This document shows positions 57,490 to 64,000 of a stretch of 64,000 bases of DNA, one piece after another; the first letter of the stretch is position 1, and every line of letters begins with the position of its first letter. Origin of the DNA: Rhabditoides inermis (lineage: Eukaryota; Nematoda; Chromadorea; Rhabditida; Rhabditidae). Under the pieces are notes generated by a model, which was not told the DNA's origin, made no database searches, and saw only the letters and a program-made list of their open reading frames with translations. The stretch spans positions 452,001-516,000 of the forward strand of contig CAWZYM010000232.1 in the NCBI GenBank assembly GCA_963966185.1, given 5' to 3'. Made by a program: the position numbers and the translations under genes.

Positions 57490-58620
57490 AAGTTTATAAT
57501 TTTAATTTGTTTCATTTTTTTCCGATCAAAATGTTTCCATCATCATTTCCTATTTTTGCCTCTCATAGCTTTTTCTTGACTCACATTGATCGAGCGGGAG
57601 ACACAAGAGAGCACAAGCCGGTATGCAACGCTAAGCAAGTGTGTTCCTACGCACAACAACATATAGTCGGATTGTTATATCTCAACATTGTACACTGAAG
57701 AAGCCAGTGGAGCTAGATGTGCTCTGTCTTCGATCTCCTAACCACTGCCTCTATGGCGCAGTGGTAGTGCGCGCCTCCAGCGCACAATCGCCGCGACCTG
57801 TCCATGGGTTCGATTCCTACTCATGGAAGCGTTTTGGATGTCGTTTGAAGGCATACACGTTGTGTTGCACTAAACTGCACAACACGTGAAATGTCACTGA
57901 TGGCATATGGGATCCAATCCGACTATAAATAAAACAAAACAGTTTGTCATTAGCACATTATTAAAGAGGGCGAGCAGCAGTTGATCCCCGGATTGTTGCA
58001 TCATGTTTCTCAAACATGATGCAAGAGCTATTCCCAATCGAACGTTGCAACATACTGAAATTCCGAAATTGCTCGTTATTCATGAAAATTGTGATTGCGC
58101 GAGATATTGTAGTGAGCGGAGAGAGCTCAGACGAAAAAATGCGGGAAACTGAACAGCATTGACAGGGTACGCAACAGCGAGAGCACGCCCGGCGTAAATT
58201 ATTACCGGTTATCGATTAGTTCTGTATTCGGTTCATAAGTTTTTTAATATAAAAACAACGATTTGATTGCCGAAAGGATTATAGAAATTATACTTCAGTA
58301 GCCCCACAGGCAGACGTATGGTTATGGTTTGAAACTTTTCGGCGTGAATAAATACTATACATTCACTTACATTCCTGGTGTTCGATGTTTACTACGCAAA
58401 CAGACTTTTCGCATTTCCGTCTGATGAATTACATACCTGAATGTGCATGACCATCCTTAGCATTTTCTTTTCCTTCTGATGATACGCAGTACTAACTAGA
58501 GACAACGGAGAATCGGAGAATCAGACGACATATGAGTATAGCTCGTTCTCTGTTTGCGTGTTTTAATATAGATGAAGAAGTTTCGGGAGCAAAACCGTAG
58601 ATAAATGGTTGTTGAAAAGG
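57490..58620. other. Intergenic between KR-repeat genes, with SINE-like sequence
   Basis: About 57749-57840 reads GGCGCAGTGGTAGTGCGCGC and then GGGTTCGATTCC, i.e. A-box-like and B-box sequences of a tRNA-derived SINE on the + strand. An unrelated tail follows. The rest is AT-rich without exons; the right end is the promoter region of gene 2. Confidence 0.5.
57749..57840 (+). mobile_element. tRNA-derived SINE (head region)
   Basis: A D-arm-like stretch (GCGCAGTGGTAGTGCGC) and a perfect B box (GGTTCGATTCC) are present, but the acceptor and T stems do not pair properly. It is therefore unlikely to be a working tRNA. Its head is different from the SINE at 16795, suggesting a second tRNA ancestor. 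Confidence 0.5.
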
Positions 58621-58627
58621 TATATAA
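58621..58627 (+). promoter_or_regulatory. TATA box of KR-repeat gene 2
   Basis: TATATAAAC 42 bases upstream of the ATG at 58663, the same distance as in the paralogue at 56495. Confidence 0.6.
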
Positions 58628-58662
58628 ACTGGAAGGAAAGTTATGAGTTCATTCCAACAGCA

Positions 58663-60083
58663 ATGAAGTTCACTTACGCCGTACTTGCTCTCGCTGCTTC
58701 TGGTGAGTTCTGAAGATTATAGTTATGGTTTTCAAGTGAATATTTTCAGCTGGAGCCAGCCCCATTGTTAAGCGCAACGCTTATGGAGATGAGGCGGTAA
58801 CCCCCGCTGCTGTAGCTGCCTCTGTCTCCGTGCCTGCTCCTGCCGAGCTTCCTGCGCATGTAGTTGCTCAGCCTACTTATGAGGCTCCAGCAGCCCCCGT
58901 TGCTGAGTCCGGCTACCGCGCCAAGCGCAACACTTACGGAGACGAGCCTGTGGCTCCCGCTTCTGTACCGGTTGCGGAAGAGGCTGCCCCCGCTGCCGCC
59001 CCGGCTCCCGTGGAGGAGGCCGCTGCCCCCGTTGAGCAGGCCCCGGCTGCTGAGGCTGCTGCCCCCATTGCTGAGTCCGGCTACCGCGCCAAGCGCAACA
59101 CTTACGGAGACGAGCCTGTGGCTCCCGCGGCTGCCGCCGTTGCGGAGGAGGCTGCCCCCGCTGCCGCCCCGGCTCCCGTGGAGGAGGCCGCAGCCCCCGT
59201 TGAGCAGGCTCCGGCTGCTGAGGCCGCTGCCCCCGTTGCTGAGTCCGGCTACCGCGCCAAGCGCAACACTTACGGAGACGAGCCTGTGGCTCCCGCTTCT
59301 GCCCCGGTTGCGGAGGAGGCTGCCCCCGCTGCCGCCCCGGCTCCCGTGGAGGAGGCCGCAGCCCCCGTTGAGCAGGCCCCGGCTGCTGAGGCCGCTGCCC
59401 CCGTTGCCGAGTCTGGATACCGCGCCAAGCGCAACACCTACGAAGACGAGCCTGTGGCTCCCGCTTCTGCCCCGGTTGCGGAGGAGGCTGCCCCCGCTGC
59501 CGCCCCGGCTCCCGTGGAGGAGGCCGCAGCCCCCGTTGAGCAGGCCCCGGCTGCTGAGGCCGCTGCCCCCGTTGCCGAGTCTGGATACCGCGCCAAGCGC
59601 AACACCTACGAAGACGAGCCTGTGGCTCCCGCTGCTGCCCCGGTTGCGGAGGAGGCTGCTCCCGCTGCCGTCCCGGCTCCCGTGGAAAAGGACGCTGCCC
59701 ACGTTGAGCAGGTCCCGGCTGCTGAGGCTGCTGCCCCCGTTGCCGAGTCTGGATACCGCGCCAAGCGCAACACCTACGGAGACGAGCCTGTGGCTCCCGC
59801 TGCTGCCCCGGTTGCGGAGGAGGCTGCTCCCGCTGCCGTCCCGGCTCCCGTGGAAGAGGCCGCTGCCCCCGTTGAGCAGGCCCCGGCTGCTGAGGCTGCT
59901 GCCCCCGTTGCCGAGTCTGGATACCGCGCCAAGCGCAACACCTACGGAGACGAGCCTGTGGCTCCCGCGGCGGCCGCCGTTGCGGAGGAGGCTGCCCCCG
60001 CTGAGGAAGCCGCCGCGTCCGTCGACCAGGCTCCCTCATGCGCAGCCCCCGAGCCCGCCACCGACTCCGGATACCGCATGTAA
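58663..60083 (+). CDS. Secreted KR-repeat polyprotein 2
   Basis: Paralogue of the gene at 56536 with the same exon 1 length (58663-58702, 40 bases, phase 1) and second exon (58750-60083); 457 residues. The signal peptide is nearly identical. After V-K-R-N-A-Y-G-D-E come seven modules joined by S-G-Y-R-A-K-R-N-T-Y-(G/E)-D-E, and the protein ends S-G-Y-R-M. Modules are about 58 residues and the DNA of two of them (59281-59455 and 59456-59630) is almost identical, showing recent unequal exchange or conversion. The consensus filler has V-A-E-E-A-A-P-A-A, P-V-E-E-A-A-A-P-V-E-Q-A-P and E-A-A-A-P-V-A-E. Likely secreted and processed at K-R. Role unknown. Strong codon bias (Ala GCC/GCT, Pro CCC) suggests high expression. 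Confidence 0.85.
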
Positions 60084-60256
60084 ATGCCCTGCTCTTTAAT
60101 GCAACTGACATTGACCCTATTTCAACTCAGCGATAAACACTGTTTTCTTCATATTTTTTTCTTTTTATTATCCACACATTACTTACATACAGATCTGTAA
60201 TTGGAGATGCAAATGACAATATTTATCATAAATTAGCTGGTCGGATGGTCGGGCGT
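60084..60256. other. Convergent 3' ends of KR-repeat gene 2 and ground-like gene
   Basis: A minus-strand AATAAA (tttatt on +) near 60164 fits the end of the ground-like gene. No exon here. Confidence 0.45.
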
Positions 60257-60966
60257 CTAGTGCTGGTCCTCGGCGCGGAACACGTAGCACGTCTGCTCGG
60301 GGGTTCCATCGACACAGAAGTGGTCGGCCGACGACGAAAACTTCTGCTCGGCTCCGGTAGCGCAGGCGACCAGGTAGCGGTTCTCGGGGTACTTGGCCTT
60401 GAGCGCGGCGGCGATGTTGTCGCGAGACTCGGAGGGCGCGTTGCGCAGTCCGTCGAAAATCACCTTGCGCAGCTCGGGGTCCGTGCAAGTTCCGTCGCCC
60501 TCGACCTCCCTCTTCTTCCTGCCTCCGCAGCCGCAAGACGGGGGCGGGCAGCAAGTCTGAAAAAGTATTAGTGCACGAAAAGCAGACACATAATATTGTC
60601 TATTGACTGCAAACAAACGTTACGTTTACCTTGATGGTGGGCACGGAGAAGGAGATGCGCTGGCAGGCAAGCTTGAAAGTGGGGATCTTGGGCAGACAAG
60701 ATGTGTCTCCGCCGCCGCATCCTCCACCGCATCCGCCTCCGCAGCCACCGCCGCCCATCGGGAAGAGGAACTGCTGCGAGATGGCCACACAGCCGAACAC
60801 AGCAACCAACGTCAGCCACTTCTAAACACACAAACAGTTTGATTAGCAAAGCAAGTTTGAAGAATAGTGAAAATAACGAGTATATTGTCAAAACTGTACT
60901 TGTACAAACACATCTTGAGAAGAATGGGTTTTTCAAAGATGTGTTATGAATAAAGCGACTTACCAT
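60257..60966 (-). CDS. Ground-like (GRL) domain secreted protein
   Basis: Three exons: 60964-60966 (the ATG alone), 60630-60821 and 60257-60556; 165 codons with stop. The signal peptide is M-K-W-L-T-L-V-A-V-F-G-C. A Gly/Cys-rich stretch (G-G-G-G-C repeated) and C-C-P-P-P-S-C-G-C-G-G follow, then a K-K-R-E basic site. The C-terminal half has C-T-D-P-E-L-R-K-V-I-F-D-G-L, R-D-N-I-A-A-A-L-K-A-K-Y-P, V-A-C-A-T-G, D-H-F-C-V-D and T-C-Y-V-F. This is the ground-like domain, a nematode-specific Cys module of the hedgehog-related families (grl genes). Such proteins are secreted, mostly by epidermal or pharyngeal cells, and linked to cuticle. The domain cysteines are present. Confidence 0.9.
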
Positions 60967-62793
60967 GTCGATTGGTTGAGGGTAGACACTAATTGTGGCC
61001 GGCTTCCTGTTGGCTTATAAGCGCCGGCTGCGGCAGGGGCGGCCGCCGCGCGGGCAACCGGTTGCGACGCGTCGAGACAGTTGCACACCTCGAGGATACC
61101 AGTTCATACCGAGACTTCCCCGGATAAAGTGATTGTTAGAACGGCTCGTTTCAGCTCGCCAATGACGTCATTCGATTAATCACGCTGTTTTCTGAAAATA
61201 ATTCATAACTGAATAGAAGTTGATCACTGTGAGACTATAATGACATGATAAAGCGGTGGCTATGGGATACCGCGATACCAGTTGTGATATGATCAAGTGA
61301 TGTTATTTGGGAAGCGCGCGGCTATCGCATCATTCACTTGTTGCATAAAGTAGCCGACGTTGCGTAATAAACACGTAGTGTCTTGCGCGCATAAGCGTAT
61401 CATGGAGAGTAACAAATGAATCAGTTTTTGAAACACATTACTTCTAAGTCTAAGTTTTCTTCAAATGTTCCTAAAGTCACAACTCTCCTGACTCATGAAC
61501 AACAAGTAATTTTACAAAATGTTTTACATACTGTAGTTTTTTGTGTCATCTCAGAGAGGCACTCTGAGAAGGGGAATGGGATGGAATTATCCATGGCAGC
61601 GGGCGCTTTGTGGCATATCTCGTGCGTGGCAGCGCAGTGCCCATAGCAGCTAGCCGATCCCACATAGATACCATCCTCACTCTTCCCACAACCGTCATCC
61701 CGATGCGACGCAAACCTCTCATCGTCCTCATCCTACTGTACCAGGTACTGTCAACTGTCTACCGTATTCACGCTACGTGATTGTGATCATGTCTTTGCAT
61801 CAATCACTCTGCCACTGCCGCGTTTCTGCCTAGTCGATTTGCGCGCTAGATCAGACTTGTTTCTCTTTCTTTCTGACTCATTTGCATCCACTTGGTTCCT
61901 GCCGCGGGCGGCATCCGCCTCACTCTCTTGCTCTCTTGCGTCGCGTATTGCCTAATATCGGCCGTGCATCTCAAATGTCTATACCAGTTTTCTCTCTTTG
62001 TGATAGTGAACAATCGCGCGGAATCGCCGCGGGGAACGCGCAGACTGTAGACAGATAGGGCTAGTGCACACATTCCGGAAAGGGCTTCTCACACACGCAA
62101 CAGGGATAAATCTTCATGTAAGCCGCATGTGCAGCAATACGCATGTAGATAAAAATACATAAGTATACAAAACAATATATAACTAAACGAATCAAAACAC
62201 AAACATAACATATAGTTGCCGCCTGGTGGATAGTGTCTGTTATTGCCAGCCGGGGTCAGTTGGCGAAACTCAGTTTTGAGCGAGAGACGCCAGACAGCGC
62301 GGGCAAATGGTCGAGTGTCGCGCGGCCTCTTTGATTCGCGTGCCGGCTTCTTTGATCAATATTATCGTTTGAAAGCGCGCGCTTGGGTCTCCTCACGACT
62401 AGAAGGTAGATCGTATGCGACTCGAGGGTAGATCGATTTTCTACCGTAATCTGGCGAACTATCTCCCAGAATAATATTATATCAAAACTGGATGCGGATA
62501 GAAATTGTATGCGGCTATAAACTTGATTGCGCTGTAAATGGGTTCGAAACCGTTAACTGTTGACCAACTGGACAGGGTCATGCCTGTGAAAAAAATGTGA
62601 ATAAGTTGGCTTTGCGCTCTGCATTATCAAAACACTTTGGTAACATGCGCTTATAAATGCTAATGAATATTCCGATGACAGAGTGACTACCACAATATTG
62701 ACAACATTCTTGAAAAAATTTGTTTAGTTTCTCGGCCATTGCGATCATGTAAAAATGTCTCGACAGTACATTTATGAAAACTAAATATTGTAG
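60967..62793. other. Divergent intergenic region
   Basis: A TTATAA on the minus strand (61015-61020), about 50 bases upstream of the ground-like ATG, is a likely TATA box. Several short imperfect CG-rich and AT-rich stretches follow, with no exon supported. The unseen first exon(s) of the plus-strand gene that follows must lie somewhere in the right part. Confidence 0.45.
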
Positions 62794-64000
62794 TTACGTC
62801 TTTTCGAATGCGCCACAATCGAGTGGTCACCAGATGACGGAGGAATCCTGGTCTCAGCACAACTGGAAATGAGTGACATCGCTGTGAAATGGGAAGACAC
62901 CGAAATCGGCACCAACACGTTGATTCCGTTGACATGCGGAATGCACACCCTTCATATCGTCACTGAACACGAGACGCATAGCTCCATGACGACCATAAAA
63001 GTAAAGACGCAAAAAGTCTACATGCAAAATTTAAATTCCAGAATGCTGCCCGAAGATGTTCGGTGAGCAGCTTGAGAGTACATCTTGAGTTTGCCACCTA
63101 CAACGGCAGGACAGTTCGGTATACAACCCTCGAAGGACCTATGACCCTGCACCTAGTCCCAATGGTCTCGTATGACATCCATACCAAGTGTGGTATGTAA
63201 TTATTGTATAAATATATTGTTTTGTTTGTACAAATTACTGTTTGTACAGACAATTGTTTAGAACACTGTTCGGGCGACTGGTACGAAGTGGGAGAATGGG
63301 AGCTGTCAGGAAGCGTAGGATGCGAGCCAACTGAGATGGACACTTCCGTTTTAAGCATGGCTAAGCAACGGATCGGAGGCAATGTGGTGGACAGCTTCAA
63401 GTGCATGAGAAAACGTTAGTATTGCGCTATACGCTTACTACTTCACATGCTCGTTTCAGATGGACGGTCGTGGCAGGTCATCGATGATAGTGGAAGTAAC
63501 TATTTTCTAGACGCAGAGATCAAACAGGCGAATGTATGTTTTTTTCAAACCTCATATGTAAAATGTTAGATTTAAGAACGTTCACAATCTGACTGTGAAG
63601 TCGAACGACGGACTCTTTTCCTACGTGATACACACATATTCACTGTCGAATGGTGGCCTTTCGAGAAATAAACGTAACGTAAGGGTTCACAAATCTGAAT
63701 CGAAAAATAAAACAATTATTCAGACCGATGTACCGAAGCTCTGTGACTACACGACAACAACAACTATAGCAACCACTACGCTTCCAGCGACGACGACAAA
63801 GGCAGAAGATCCAATCTGCGTATACGAAACTGACGGGACATTGATGTACCCGTCAGATGTAGCATGCTCGACTACTTCTGAAACTACAACAACAACAACA
63901 ACAACTTCTACTACTACAACAACTACAACTACGACTCCAGTTACCACCGTCACACCAACTGTATTGGATATCACACAGGCGCAGTGCGTGGTGTGCTTTG
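62794..64000 (+). CDS. Partial extracellular protein with Thr-rich (mucin-like) region
   Basis: Plus-strand exons with matching phases: 62794-63000, 63042-63192, 63250-63414, 63460-63533, 63577-63678, 63724 to the window edge. The first visible exon begins at a TTGTAG acceptor, so the start codon is upstream and not identified. Features are C-A-T-I-E-W-S-P-D-D, cysteine-containing segments (C-L-E-H-C-S-G-D-W-Y-E-V-G), one N-L-T glycosylation site, and a long run of Thr. C-V-V-C follows at the edge. It looks secreted or membrane-anchored with O-glycosylation. I do not recognise the family, and the last visible exon continues past position 64000. Confidence 0.6.

Noticed and set aside
57749..57840. 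Possible functional tRNA gene
   Set aside because: A and B boxes are present, but the acceptor and T stems do not pair well, and similar heads elsewhere are fused to non-tRNA tails.
58746..60111. Long antisense frames (Gly/Ser-rich and Arg/Gln-rich) over the KR-repeat gene
   Set aside because: Shadow of the strongly biased codons of the real + strand gene, which has signal peptide, intron and TATA box.

Overview
The window is nuclear DNA of a nematode, most likely a rhabditid or diplogastrid; the genus cannot be fixed from sequence alone. The evidence is many short introns (about 44-60 bp) ending in TTTCAG-like acceptors, splice acceptors directly before several start codons (as expected for trans-splicing), a cuticle collagen with an R-N-K-R furin site, an MSP-domain sperm protein, a ground-like (GRL) protein, tandem TWK/K2P channels and a nematode-type chemoreceptor. 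Microsatellites, mostly (GA)n/(TC)n, are very abundant and sit mainly in introns. All multi-exon models were assembled by hand from splice signals and frame. Where exon lengths are given, the phases were checked to add up.

Layout. 0.5-3.1 kb (-): a CortBP2-domain coiled-coil protein (CTTNBP2/FILIP type). 3.8-4.8 kb (-): cuticle collagen. 5.2-5.6 kb (-): small MSP-domain sperm protein. 6.2-15.8 kb (+): a gene that reads as one transmembrane protein with three consecutive M13 (neprilysin) metallopeptidase domains. Domains 1 and 2 are an almost identical 2.7-kb duplication, and domain 1 carries a cluster of frame-breaking single-base insertions. 15.9-19.1 kb (-): secreted trypsin-like protease with two tRNA-derived SINEs and another repeat in its introns. 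20.15-20.7 kb (+): a small prepropeptide with an allatostatin-C/somatostatin-like C-x6-C peptide. 21.1-27.7 kb (-): two tandem K2P potassium channels.

29.6-48.5 kb (all -): a cluster of seven members of a C2H2-type zinc-finger family. Members share an N-terminal domain of about 55 residues, conserved intron phases and usually a C-terminal L-x-A-E-C-F motif. I do not recognise the family. Two of its genes lie in a 5.0-kb direct tandem duplication that is nearly identical between copies. One copy is interrupted by a 2.7-kb insertion made of a foldback element plus a 1.8-kb pyrimidine satellite. The other copy keeps the empty site.

50.6-53.5 kb (+): a 7TM chemoreceptor whose intron holds a dead LINE reverse-transcriptase fragment. 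53.8-55.9 kb (+): an MFS (SLC22-like) transporter. 56.5-60.1 kb (+): two paralogous secreted repeat proteins with KR processing sites between Ala/Pro-rich modules. 60.3-61.0 kb (-): a ground-like domain protein whose first coding exon is only the ATG. 62.8-64.0 kb (+): a partial extracellular protein with a Thr-rich region, running off the right edge.

The genes do not form one pathway. The main themes are local gene-family amplification (M13 domains, K2P, zinc-finger family, KR-repeat proteins) and heavy loading with small repeats.
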